In this document: positions 48,901 to 60,600 of the stretch, piece after piece
Layout of the letters: each line of letters begins with the position of its first letter
Numbering within the stretch: position 1 is the stretch's first letter
Assembly: GCA_037349105.1 (NCBI GenBank)
Contig: JAYJMM010000123.1
Location: 1,984,001 to 2,048,000, forward strand
Source: Limnomonas spitsbergensis
Taxonomy: Eukaryota > Chlorophyta > Chlorophyceae > Chlamydomonadales
DNA length: 64,000 nt
Direction: 5' to 3'
Notes under the pieces: generated by a model
Told to the model about the DNA's origin: nothing
The model's database searches: none
The model's input: the letters and a program-made list of their open reading frames with translations, nothing else
Translations under genes and position numbers: made by a program

Positions 48901-51900
48901 AGGGCCAGATGGCAGGATGGCAGCACTCTCCTGCTGCATTTGGCCCCACAATGATTACCTGCAGTACACCACATTCATCATAGTACAAAATGTTCTTAGC
49001 TACACCCTCGTCCCCGCCCCAGTCACAGCCCCCTCCTCCTCCCTCACCACCCAGCAAGCTTAAGGGACGCAAGACTGCCAAGTTCAACCCTACTCTCCGC
49101 CTCCCCCCCCCCCCTGCTTCCCCTGCAGCAGCACTGCCAGACAGTTCAGACCTCCACCCACCTCCCCATTCTGCCCTCACCTGCAACAGCACTGCAGGGC
49201 AGTCCAGGTCCCGTACCAGCTCCAAGCGCAGTGCGGCGCCGTGCCCCTCTTGCAGCCTCACAATACTGCAGGCGCTGCCGGACAGCCGCCGGTCAGCAGC
49301 CAGGGCCAGGCCAATGTCCTCAGGCTCGGGGAACTACAACCAGCAGGGGGGGGAGCCAGGAGAGAGGAGGGGTAGGAGTGGGCGGGCAGGGAGAAAGGGG
49401 GGGGAGGGGTTGGGAGGTGAGAGGCGGGAGTGGGCGGGCAAGGAGGAGGGAAAGGCGGGGTCGGGGCGAGACTCAAGTGCTTAGGCTCGAAGAATTACAA
49501 CGGGGCGGGAGTGGAGCGTGTGGATGGTGGATGGGAGGTGAGTGGGGGGACAAGCAGTTGTTGAGGGAGTAAGAGGGGAAGGTGCAGGACCGAAAAACTC
49601 AGGCTCGGGCAATTGCATAGGGGCGCAGGAGGAGAACGGTCGTGCGAAGGAGCCGGGCAGGGAATGGGAGGAGGGAGGCGAAAGGTGAAAGGCGGGGCGA
49701 GCGGGCAGAGAAAAGGAGGGTGGTGGCGGTGCCAGCATGCGTGTGTGTGGGGACACAGGCAGGTGCATGTGCAGGTTGCCGTGCGCATTGGAACGCAAAT
49801 CCACAAAAAACACTTCATCATGTGGTTGCCCGCTCTACTCTGGCCACATGCATGGCCGCAGGCCTGGGACCCTGTCATGAATGGGACCCTGTCATGAATG
49901 CAGCTTGCACCCCCCTGCCATATATATAGCATACTGCCTGGCCGCAGCCATGACCGCAAGCCTGGGACCCTGTCCTGAATGCAGCTTGCACCCCCCTGCC
50001 TAATATATAGCATACTGCCTGGCCGCAGTCATGGCCGCAAGCCTGGGACCCTGTCCTGAATGCAGCTTGCACCCTCCTGCCTTATATATCGCATACTGCC
50101 TGGCCGCAGTCATGGCCGCAAGCCTGGGACCCTGTCCTGAATGCAGCTTGCACCCCCCTGCCTTATATATAGCATACTGCCTGGCCGCAGCCATGACAGC
50201 AAGCCTGGGACCCTGTCCTGAATGCAGCTTGCACCCCCCTGCCTTATATATAGCATACTGCTTGGCCGCAGCCATGACAGCAAGCCTGGGACCCTGTCCT
50301 GAATGCAGCTTGCACCCCCCTGCCTTATATATAGCATACTGCCTGGCCGCAGCCATGACCGCAAGCCTGGGACCCTGTCCTGAATGCAGCTTGCACCCTC
50401 CTGCCTTATATATAGCATACTGCCTGGCCGCAGTCATGACCGCAAGCCTGGGACCCTGTCCTGAATGCAGCTTGCACCCTCCTGCCTTATATATAGCATA
50501 CTGCCTGGCCGCAGTCATGGCCGCAAGCCTGGGACCCTGTCCTGAATGCAGCTTGCACCCTCCTGCCTTATATATAGCATACTGCTTGGCCGCAGTCATG
50601 ACAGCAAGCCTGGGACCCTGTCCTGAATGCAGCTTGCACCCCCCTGCCTTATATATAGCATACTGCTTGGCCGCAGTCATGACCGCAAGCCTGGGACCCT
50701 GTCCTGAATGCAGCTTGCACCCTCCTGCCTTATATATAGCATACTGCCTGGCCGCAGTCATGGCCGCAAGCCTGGGACCCTGTCCTGAATGCAGCTTGCA
50801 CCCCCCTGCCTTATATATAGCATACTGCCTGGCCGCAGTCATGGCCGCAAGCCTGGGACCCTGTCCTGAATGCAGCTTGCACCCTCCTGCCTTATATATC
50901 GCATACTGCCTGGCCGCAGTCATGACAGCAAGCCTGGGACCCTGTCGTGAATGCAGCTTGCACCCCCCTGCCTTATATATATAGCATACTGCCTGGCCGC
51001 AGTCATGACCAGGAGATACGACGGAGGCGTATTTGTGACGAGATCAGACTAAGCTCGTCCTGCTGTTCCTGATTCTTTGCATTCCCCCATTCCTTAGCCA
51101 TTTCTATCCTTCGCGTCTGTAGCCCCCCCCCCTCTTCGCCCCCATCCATTGATGCATTGCTTGCGGCACAATGATGGCTTCAGGGCTTGACGAGGGAACA
51201 CCGGAAACCCTACGGCACACTGATCAGTCAAGGGCTTATTGTTCACACATACCCCCTACCAGCAGCTCAAAAAAGAGTTAAGGGCTCCGCGTTCCAACAG
51301 GCAATCCTACCACCAGCACATTCACGAGACCAGGGCTCAGCGTGCACACATCATCCCTACCTGCAGCACGTTGACGGGCCCCAGCCATTGCACCAAGCGC
51401 AGGCCGTCCGAGACGTAGCAGTCCAGCACTGCGCTGGTGCCAAAGCAGCGGCCAAAGCAAGCCTTGAGGGCCGGACCGAAGCAGGGACCAAAGCCGCGGT
51501 GCAGCAGCAGCAGCCCATGTGTATCACGGGACACCATGGACAGGAGTGGGGCATTCACCATAGGGTCTCCACCTGGGAGGGGAAGGGGTTGAGGGGTGAG
51601 GGGTGAGGTTCAATATGGACAAGAGTGGGGTGTTCACCATAGGGTCTCCACCTGGGAGGGTTAGGGTTAGGGTTGAGGGTTGTGGTTCAACATGGACAGC
51701 AGCAGCAGCTCATGGGTTGCACGGAACCTCATGGAAAGCAGGTGCTCTTCTCAGTAGTTTTCACTATTGCTTGGCTTGGCAGTTCGGGGCCGGAAGCCAC
51801 AAAATAAAGGCGGGTGCAGGAACCCACTGCTCAAACAATCCCAGGTTTGAGAGGAGACTGATCAACCTGTCCGGGTGCCAATCCAGGCTTAGGGGAAACC

Positions 51901-54900
51901 GATGAACTGTATGGGTGCCAATCCGGGTTTCGAAACCTCGTAAGAAAACAGCATGGGCTCACCTATGACGATTTCTACCGGCACCCCCATTGATCTGGCC
52001 ACGTCCACGCAGCCAGTGATGTACTCCTGCGCCGCAGTGGCCTGCTGCTTGTGCTCCCGGCTCAGGGAGCTGGATATCCGCTCATGGTAGGCGGCACCAG
52101 CCTCTAGGGCAGCCTGAGGATGGAGGTACAGGGTTAAGAGTACAGGGTTAAGGGTTAAGGGTATAGGGAGACCGCGGCTGAAGGGAGCTAGATATCCGCG
52201 CATGGTAAGGCAGCCTGGGAGGGCGGTACAGGATTCTGGGTTCAGGGTTAAGGGTATAGGAAGACCACCGTAGGAGGGAGCTAGATATCTGCGCATGGTA
52301 GGTGGTACCGGCCTTTAGGGCAGCCTGGGAGGGCGGTACAGGATTCTGGGTTAAGGGTTAAGGGTGTAGGAAGACTGCAGCTGAAGGTAGCTGAATATCC
52401 GTTCATGGCAGGCGGCGCCAGCCTCCAGGGCAGCCTGGGGGGTGGTTGAAGTTAAGGATAAAAGGAGACTGTCTTTCATGACTCGTGAGAGGGGTCATGG
52501 TGATGAGCGTTTTTTGTATAGGATGATAGGGTTTCACAGCTGGATACCCGCTCATGGCAGGCAGCACCAGCCTCCAGGGCGGCCAAGCGGGGGAGGCGGG
52601 GGGCGGGATCGAGGTATTCGACACTGCCATGTTGGGTTTCAGAGCCAGGAGGTAAAGGATTAGCGTTGCAGGGTTTTGGGAGTTCGTGTTGAAAGGCAGG
52701 GATAAGGTGGGTTTGTGAAGGAGGCTTAAGGTCGCAGCACGAGCCCGGCGCCCCGGCCCCGTGAGTGGTGTCACAAATGGTACAGGGATTGCGGAGGCAA
52801 GCTTTAAGCTGTGTTCAAGGATAAGAGCGGAAGGCGTTCAGGCTCCTGAGCTGAGTCTGAAGGGAGTGTGACCTGCCCATAGGCGCTCCCCTGACCTGTG
52901 AGATGGCCCCCGGGCCGCGTGTGCATGGCCCGGCAGTCAGCAGCAGCAGCCTGCTCCCTCGCGGCAGCCGCTGTGAGGCGTGGCGGTGCCGACTGGACGC
53001 CGCCCCTGTCTCGGCCGCGCCGCCTTGTTCCCTCTGATGGGCGGCGGGTGAGCTCGTGGCAGACATAAGGTGCAGGCCAGCCTCCAGGGCCACCCCTGTG
53101 CATCTGAGAGGCAGGGACAGAAATGGTCAAAGAAGGTGGGGTGGGTGGGAGGGAGGCGTTCAGCGGCTGTGAGGGCTGTAAATTGGAATGCTTTGTGGCG
53201 GACAGCAAGTGCTGGCACTCCAGGGCCACTCCGGTGCATCTGGGAGGCAGGGACAGAAATGGTCATAGAGGGTGGGGTGGGTGGGAGCCTGGAAGGGGTA
53301 TGTGCAGCGGTTGTGAAAGCTATCAATTGGAATGTTTCGTGGCGGACAGCAAGTGCTGGCACTCCAAGGCCACCCCTGTACACCTACCAGCAGGGACGGG
53401 CAAGGGTCATACAAGGGTGGGTGGGTGAGAGGGGGGCGTTCAGCGGCTGTGAGGGGAGTGTGTTGGAATGCTTCGTGGTCGACAGCAGGTGCAGGCACTC
53501 CAGGGCCAATCCTGCGAACCTACCAGAAGGGACGGCAAGGGTCATACAAGGTGGGGTGGGTGGGAGGGGGGCCTTCAGTGGCTGTGAGGTGTGTGTGTTG
53601 GAATGCTTCGTGGCGGACAGCAGGTGCAGGCACTCCAGGGCCAACCATGAGCACCCAAGGGGGAGAGATGGACGTAGAGGATCGTAGAAGGTGGTGGTGG
53701 TGGTGGTGGAGGGGGGGATGGGGGTAGCAAGGCATGCAGCGACTGCCCCATTGCGAGTAGGAATGATTTGTGGCCGACAGCAGGTGCAGGCCGGCCTACA
53801 GGGCCATCTCAAACCACCGGGTGGAAGGAAGGACAGAGAGGGACGTACAAGGTGTTTTGTGGGTGGCCGGGGCCTGCAGCGTTTGTTTGGTTGCAATTGG
53901 CATGGATTTGTGGCGGGTAGCAGGTGCATGCCTGCCTGCGGGGCCATACCGGCGCACCGGGAGGAAAGAAGGACATTCAAGGTGTTTGTGCGTGGGGGGG
54001 GGGAGGGGCCTGCTGTGGCTGTGCGGGTTGCCAGTGGGAATGCTTTGCGGCGGGTAGCATGGACAGGCCGGCCCCCAGAGCCACACCGGTGCACCTGAAA
54101 GGGACAGGGACAGAGAGGAACTCGGAGGGGGAGGGCGCCTGCAGTGGTTGTGTCCATTGCCCGTAAGAATGCTTTGTTTTCAGAGCAGGGGTTGTGCAGT
54201 GCCTAGGCCCACACTCCCCTCCATGCTGCTGTGCCCATCTCCCACACATTTCCCCCGTCACCCCCTAAACCCGATCCCTTCCTGTCCTGGGACCCAGCAT
54301 TTTAAATTGCCCCACTGTCTGGCTCAGGACCCCTGGTCTGGCTGACTTCGACTAAAATTATTCTTTCCGTTCGAACTGCTCGGCCCGTCAGAGACAGGCC
54401 ACTGGTTGGACGCCAAGACGCTGTATCAATAAAGGAACTTCAAAATCTCCAGCGAAGACGATGTAATAAAAGCTCAACATAAAGTCTCCAGCGTAAGGAG
54501 AAAGGCTATGGGTAACCTGAACCCTCAATTCCGGGCCGTATCAATCGGCGGCTTGTCCCTCTCCAGCATTTTGTACTGCGCTCAGGGAACCATTACCTCA
54601 AAGGCCTGAACCCTAAACGCACATAGCTCCCTAAAAGATCATCTTGTCTGCATGCTGCTCTCCGACCGTGGCTTGAAGGTAAAGGAACCCGAAGCCCCAC
54701 ACACCTGGCCCGCGCCATCAGCGGCTTGTCGCTCTCAAGCGGCCGCAGCGACATGAGTAGAGACCGGATGCGCAGCATGGCTGTCCCGAGTTCCGAAGTC
54801 AGCAGCGCCTTGCTGCCACCTGCGCCACTCACATCACCCGACAGGTACGCGGCCAGCAGGGTCGGGTCAAGCGCCCGCCCGCCTGCGAGGTGTGACCAAT

Positions 54901-57347
54901 GTGCAATTATTGTGTGAGATGTCGACGGTATGAGCTTGAACGCGAGCTGTCTTTCGGGCTGAATGGTTTTGGGTTTCCTAGTCATTGCCTGCCCAGGGTC
55001 CAAGTGCAGTCCATGGAACCTTTCAGCCACAGGTTAAGGGTTCAAGGCTTCGCCACCCACACCTGGCCTGTCAGGTTGAGGCTCTCCCTCAGATCTGATA
55101 GAAAAGGGAAGCCCGAAACATGAACACGTCAGCTCACGGATGCTTCATTGGGGACCAGCCTCCCCCAGCCCAGCCTTTGCCCCAGCCGCAGTCTCCTTCT
55201 CCTGGTGTTTAGTTTCAGGCTGTGCAGCTCAACCCAAAAACCCCAACCTGCCTGGAATCGTGAGGGACAAGCTGGTGTCCAGTTTAAGGCCGTGCAGCCA
55301 AACTCTTAACCCGTAACCTGCCTGGGATGGTGAGTGAGAAGCTGGTGTCCAGTTCAAGGCTGTGCAGAGAGACGACGCCGTCAAAGGAGAGCAGCGAGAC
55401 GCGCGAGGCCGGGTCCAATGTGGCCAGGGCCTCCAACAGACCACTACACAGACCCTGCGACCCAATGGTTTGGAGAAGGGGGGAGGGGGTGTTCACACAA
55501 GAACACATCTCCAACATCCACAGCAGGCTAGAAAGAAGTTAACACAGGTTGTGCAATCAGGAAAAATAGCAGCGGCAGCAGCAATGGCAGCAACAGGAAC
55601 ACAGCGCAGCATGGCCAGCAGCTCCATCAGTATGGTCAGCAGCTCAGTGCACTTCAACGAGAACATACTTTCTGTCCAAGAAACTGAAGCGGTAAAGCAT
55701 AAGCCTGGTTCGCACAACCATGAATCAGGGAAATAACGGGTGGGCGGGATGGCCTTCCCTGACTGACCTGCATCATGCTCTCGTCCGCCGTTGCATCGAT
55801 GGCCACCAGCACGTGTGGCGGGGACAAATGAGCAGGCTGCACTGGCGCGGCAAATACATACTCCACAGCCTCCTCCGAGAGTTCTGGAAAACTCTGCATA
55901 CGGTTATCCACACAAGCAAGTGTGTGCGTACGTGTCTTATGAGTGCAGGAATAACGTGTCATGAGCATGGGTGGTTCATGAGTGCGCATGAGTGAAAAGC
56001 GCGCATGACGTATGTCCCCTTCCCCCTCCATACTGCCAGAGAGCAGTGATGCCCCCTCCCTCCATACTGCCAGGGCGTGGTGATGTCCCCCTCCCTTCTC
56101 AGTTCTTACTGCTTATGATGCCCCTCCCTACTCACTGCTAGTGACGCCCCCTCAAGTTCCTTGCTGACGTTACCCTGGCCGCACAGGCTGCACTTCCACA
56201 CGCCCTTTAAGACATTAGCCTGCAGGCAACAGGGTAGTCACATCGTGAGCTGGGTGAGCACCAGGATTGTTTTTATGCACTCCAGGATCATTTCAGCTAT
56301 GTTGAGCAGACCTAAGCAGCACCTGCTACAAGCTGAGGCATGGGCAGAAAGAAACTGTGACGGCCTTTGCGCTGACAACCCGCGCCATCGCGACCTAAGA
56401 TCCAAACTAAGTGGTAAGTGAGTATATGTTGGGGGTTGAAGCTGCCTTAATCCCCCATGCTCCTATGTGATGCCATGACTCACAGCTACACATGCCTCAA
56501 GTCTCTTACCTCCACGCTGGCATGCTTGGGGCATGCCGGTTGTGCGTTTGCGTTGCTGATCGTGAGACTAAAGCACTGACTCAAACCATGCATTTTTAAT
56601 GAGCAGATCCAGCAGCTATTCCTACCACTCGCAAAAAATTGAGAGCATGGGGCACAGTTAGAGCTGCCAGGTGACATGTTGGCCCTTAAGCCATGGCCGG
56701 TGGCCGGATGTGTAGGCTGGCGGGACGCTGAAAATTGTCGTAATCCAGGCCTTGCCCCTTCCCCCACTCTTCCTCCCCTATAATTAGGCAGTGTTTAGAC
56801 AAGTGACTGTGGCCACCTTGCGCTTAGCACATCCGCACATTCGAACAGTGTCACCTAGCCGGCTCCCATGCGTGCATGGTAGCCTAGCTGCATAGAGCTA
56901 GATGCGGCTGCAGATCGAAAGATTGTTATGTAAAGCATCATAAGCTAACCTTGCAGTATGGGTTGGCATAGGCTGCGCAGCTCTTGCACCGGGCAGGCTG
57001 CCTGGAGATCTGGGGCAGCTGCATCGAGGCTGGCGGTTTGAAATCCACCATCGCTGCCAGCGGCAGACCATTGTTATTGGAGAAGGCACTTTGGTGGACG
57101 ACCTGCCAAAAAGCACGAGAGCAGTCACATTAACAGCCCTGCCACTTGGAACGCAGCACTGGAGTACAGTTTTGTGTGCAGCTTCACTGCTACATCAGTT
57201 CTGCGGACCAAAAGCGCGCAGAACATTGATACTCACCTTGCTTGACACCAGGGTGACGACGTCATCCCTTGGAACGGGCCCGGAGGCCGGCCCCGCTACT
57301 GCACTAGCAAGATCTTGCCCCTGAGGCGCCTGGACAGCGACTGTCAT
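45937..57347 (-). CDS. SEC23: SEC23-like COPII coat protein
   Basis: Inner-coat GTPase-activating subunit for ER-to-Golgi vesicles; here the divergent plant-type SEC23. Exons: 57237-57347, 56950-57102, about 56510-56600, 55768-55893, 55322-55454, 54705-54882, 52896-53103, 51963-52113, 51361-51572, 49181-49333, 48030-48235, 46910-47002, 45937-46699. Landmarks are the zinc finger ARCKSCAAYANPYC...CWIC and the trunk (ELSEEAVEYVF, HVLVAIDATADESMM, VSLLSFDGVVSLHSLELD, RLLLLTAGPCTRGPGAI). Then come beta-sandwich/helical parts (ITTRRLPVVSHLREYL) and the gelsolin-like domain (DVLLLDCGSSVLLVPAPG), ending D-P-S-F-L-E-W. All phases agree except exon 2 to exon 3, where every acceptor I see is off by one. 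A missed micro-exon is possible. Exon 5 appears to use a GC donor. Confidence 0.87.
48236..48890 (-). repeat. Exon-11 acceptor duplications and 39-bp exonic subrepeats
   Basis: Sense-strand CTGCAG-GTCATCTTGCA, the exon start, recurs in decayed form at about 48281-48343, 48378-48428, 48706-48772 and 48823-48883. Between these, 48447-48725 holds seven copies of a 39-bp unit, plus strand acgacgggcagccggctagc then agtaatacactgcaccaac. It corresponds to the R-I-T-T-R-R-L-P-V-V part of the exon. Confidence 0.85.
49318..49625 (-). repeat. Exon-10 acceptor duplicated three times
   Basis: The junction TTGTAG-TTCCCCGAGCCTGAG (true copy at 49333) has relatives at about 49481-49505 and 49597-49622, separated by G/A-rich intron (plus strand). 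Confidence 0.7.
49860..51010. repeat. 78-bp satellite with a TATATATA core
   Basis: About 13-14 copies of a 78-bp unit containing gcctgggaccctgtcctgaa, then tgcagcttgcaccc, then tatatatagcatactgc. The period equals 26 codons, so single frames on both strands stay open for about 300 codons. It lies in the intron between exons 9 and 10 of the SEC23-like gene. The open frames are artefacts. Confidence 0.95.
51573..51740 (-). repeat. Exon-9 start duplication
   Basis: The exon-9 start with its acceptor (plus strand 'ttcaccatagggtctccacc') is repeated at about 51613-51660. A decayed copy of exon interior, 'cagcagcagcagctcatggg', lies at 51695-51740. A short 'ttagggttagggtt' run sits between. Confidence 0.75.
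52114..52600 (-). repeat. Exon-8 acceptor array
   Basis: Four extra copies of the first 45-55 bases of exon 8 plus its acceptor, at about 52185-52235, 52277-52335, 52387-52442 and 52538-52590. Three of the four keep CCCAG before GCTGCC. Confidence 0.85.
53104..54100 (-). repeat. Exon-7 acceptor array, about 7 extra copies
   Basis: Units of about 130-165 bp repeat the exon-7 start (R-C-T-G-V-A-L-E in sense). Copies are centred near 53235, 53380, 53515, 53645, 53810, 53950 and 54090. The true exon start is 53103. AG is kept at the splice position in four of the seven extra copies. Confidence 0.85.
55190..55321 (-). repeat. Exon-5 donor duplication
   Basis: The end of exon 5 (sense L-E-L-D-T-S-x-S-L-T-I-P) with its GCAGGTT donor is repeated at about 55240-55300, and a more decayed copy begins near 55195. 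Confidence 0.75.
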
Positions 57348-57671
57348 CGTCGATTCTTAAGGAAGTATGCGCATATGTTCGGTCAAAATCTAGGAAGATG
57401 CCGGAGATGTTTCAGGAGCGGCGGTTAGCGTCCACTGCGAACAACGTTCACTTCCCCGTGATCGTGGTTTCATACTGACGGATCCAGGTTTTATTCTTCG
57501 AGGTGGTCAATTACGTGATACCCCTTGTAATATCAAATGCAGTAAATTATACTCCACCGCTTACATTCTTAAACGTTGCGCTTGCGTGTTATTGTTTGCG
57601 TCAGTGTGGAGTTCGGCAAGAGGCACAGATTAGCGTATTCTCTCTTTCTTTCTCATTTCAGTCTCAAAACC
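57348..57671. promoter_or_regulatory. Divergent promoter region, SEC23-like / DDI1
   Basis: 324 bp between two opposed start codons must hold both promoters and 5' UTRs. No clear TATA box was seen. This is inference from layout. Confidence 0.4.
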
Positions 57672-60600
57672 ATGAATCTCACGATATTTACTTGGAGGGA
57701 GGACCTGCTGAACGTCCAGGTTTGCAGATGGAGACTTATTCGCCCAATCTAACGTTATCTCCCCGTCCTTTCCTTGCATCTTCCAGAATTTGAGTTTGTA
57801 TGCACCGCACCTCTTTCTCACTGGCTGCATGGTTTCAACTTGGGGCGCAGGTTGACGCGACTGCCCGTGTTGAAGATCTCAAAGCAATACTCGAGGCACA
57901 AACGTCCTTACCCCAAGCTCAGCAAACTTTAGTCTTCCACGAAGGCGTTCTTCAAGACGGGTGCGTTTGAGCAACCCTACCCTTTATGTTTGGCCGACCG
58001 ACCAGCCATGCATGTCCAGACGCATGGCAGCACCTTTCCAGTGCCTTGTCCCACATTCTCGCATTCCTCGGTCCAAAACACACGTCACTAGATATAAGCA
58101 TTCAGGGATAACAGCCTTGATGGTAACCTTTTACTGTCGCTCCAAAACACCTATGGTGCCAACAGGGCAACGCTGACCTCATGTGGAGTGGGAAATGGCG
58201 ACGTGCTGCAGCTCATGCCCAAGCAAGCTGCAGCCCAGCAGCAGCAGCAGCAGGGTCCTTCCGCCCAAGCCAGCTCTGACCAGGAGCTACTTCCTGACGG
58301 CTCCGCCAAGAACCCAATTGCGCTCATGGCCAGAATGCGGGCTGATGCGCATCAGATGATGCAGATGGAGCATAGCTTCCCTGCGCTGGTTAAGTGAGTA
58401 GTGAGAACGACTAAAAGCATGTGGGACAGGGTCAAATGGACCCTCAGTAAGAATGCCCTGGGACTACCTGCACAAGGGTGGGGCAACAGGCCCCTGGGTA
58501 CGACTGCCCTAGGACCACCTGTGTGAGGGTGGGTGCAAACAGCCCCCTGCGTACAACTACCCTAGGACTGTCTGGGAAACACTGAGGGAAGCAAGGGGCC
58601 CCTGTCAGCCCTGTCAGCTCTTAGGTGTTCAGTGTATTGAGGGGGAGTGGGAGTGACCCACCTGAGTGTCCCTGCTACATGCCCCACAGACTTGTTTGGG
58701 TTCCCTCACAAGAAGTTTGCTGTCTGTGGATGTTAACATCCCGGTAGACCTGTTAGGCCTCCAGGCCCTCGTGTGAATACTCGGCATGTGGGCCCTCACA
58801 CAGAGCCATTACAAGCTTAAGTGTATCATTCTTTGCAAATTTCTATCGCTGCGGCTGCAAGGCATAGATGGGGTGCTGGAGAAATATATCACATAGATGC
58901 AGCCTGAATTGTCAAGCTTGCATCTTCTCTATGATACAAAATACCTGCCTCTGCTTGGTTAGAAAAATCTGCGCTCATTCGACCAGCCAGAAGAGAATAA
59001 CATCATGTTTCTAGCAAAAGTTATGTTTTTAATAACCAGGAGGGCCCCCTTTGGCAACCCTCACCTCTTTCCATTCCCTGCCTGCTGCTGTGTCGCCGCA
59101 GGGCTATCAGAGAAGAGGACATCTCAGCCTTCCAGGAGGCGCTGCGTGCCCTCAGGCGGTGAGTCCCCATGAGCTTTCACAAGCCCCGGTGAACTAAACA
59201 AACTTGAGCCCCCCCTGAAATCACTGCATGGAAACTAAGCAGTGCTGGTGTGGAAACTTGCGCCAGTGGCGTAGTATGCTCGCACGGATGTTTGCTTAGT
59301 TTCAGAATGGAGGCTTTGGGTGTGAAGGTGTCAAACAGGTTATTTAGTATGTCCACACTGCGAGTCGAATTGTGTTAATAGAATCGCTAGTATCGTGACC
59401 CTCGTGACTGACATGCCTACGCTTTGAGTGGCATGATATGCTGGTGACTAGGGAGTCCTTCGAACGAGCCTTCACTTTTATTGGCGTGATGGCCCACTCT
59501 CATTGGCCATCATGTCGCAGTGGTGCAACCTGGCTCAGACATCAGTTCATCAGAGTACACGGTATTCACTCCTCGTAATCGCACCCTGTGTTCACAACTC
59601 GTTTAGGTTCACTCTTTTGTACTGGTGATAACCCTCAACTGAAACCTACCCAGCTTTCTCACTTCCAACTAGCAGTCAGAGGCAAAGCACACCCTTGTTC
59701 CCTTGTAGTCTGTTAGTAACAGAAAAGTGTGGCAGATGCAGGCAGCATGCACCACCCAGGAAGGAAGCGAGTCAGTGCTTAAAATCATGTTAGGGACAGA
59801 GTACCAGGGAGCTTAAGGCTGTCCATGCAGCCAGCCAGTCTGTGAGCTCACAACAGGGGCAGAGGAAGAAGCTGCCCTTTCACCTAATGCCCCCATCCTT
59901 ACTTGCTGTTGCTGCTGCGTTTTGCATCCACCCAACCGCCGTTTGGCCAACCATTACCCCTATACCCTGCTTGTTGAATCACACTTCTGTCAAGTAACTT
60001 GCAAGTAATGGTGTCTTATAGAAGCAGGTCTCTAGTGCTATTCATTACTATGTAGGATGTGAAATAAAGATTAAGTATCTACTAGTGTGTCCGTGTGCTA
60101 GTGGTCAGTAATTGAGGAGTTGCATCGCTTACCAGGCCCTGGCAGAGGACAACCCTATAAGCAGATACACGAAGCATCTACCGTGATCAGTAAACAATGG
60201 TTAAATAATTAGTATTTGCTCTCAGGGCCATGGGCCAGCGATCTGCTAAGGAGGAGGAGCTGCGGCGCTACCAGGCGCTGGCAGAGGACGACCCCTTCAA
60301 CCCCGACGTGCAGCGCAAGATCGAAGAGCTCATCCAGCAAAGCAACATCGACGATAACTACGAGCAGGCCATGGAGCATGCACCTGAGGTGACGGTCAAG
60401 GGGTCATGGGGCTTGCATCTGAAGTGAGGGTTTAGGGCATAGGGTGCACTCCTGAGGTGAGGGTTGAAGGCCTAGGGCGCACGCGTATGAGGCGAGGATT
60501 TTAGGCCTAGAGTGCAAGTTTCTGAGGCAAGGGTTTAGGGCGTTGGGAGCACTCTTCTGAGGCGAGGGTTTAAGGCCTAGGGCGCACACGTATGAAGCAA

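Noticed and set aside
50000..50984. Open frames of about 300 codons on both strands
   Set aside because: Consequence of a 78-bp repeat whose period is divisible by three.
51655..51690. Telomere-like ttagggttagggtt
   Set aside because: Only two or three units within a decayed exon duplication; not a telomere.
55318..55321. GT donor GCAG/gttacg for SEC23-like exon 5
   Set aside because: It would leave phase 2, which does not fit the exon-6 acceptor; the GC donor four bases earlier fits.
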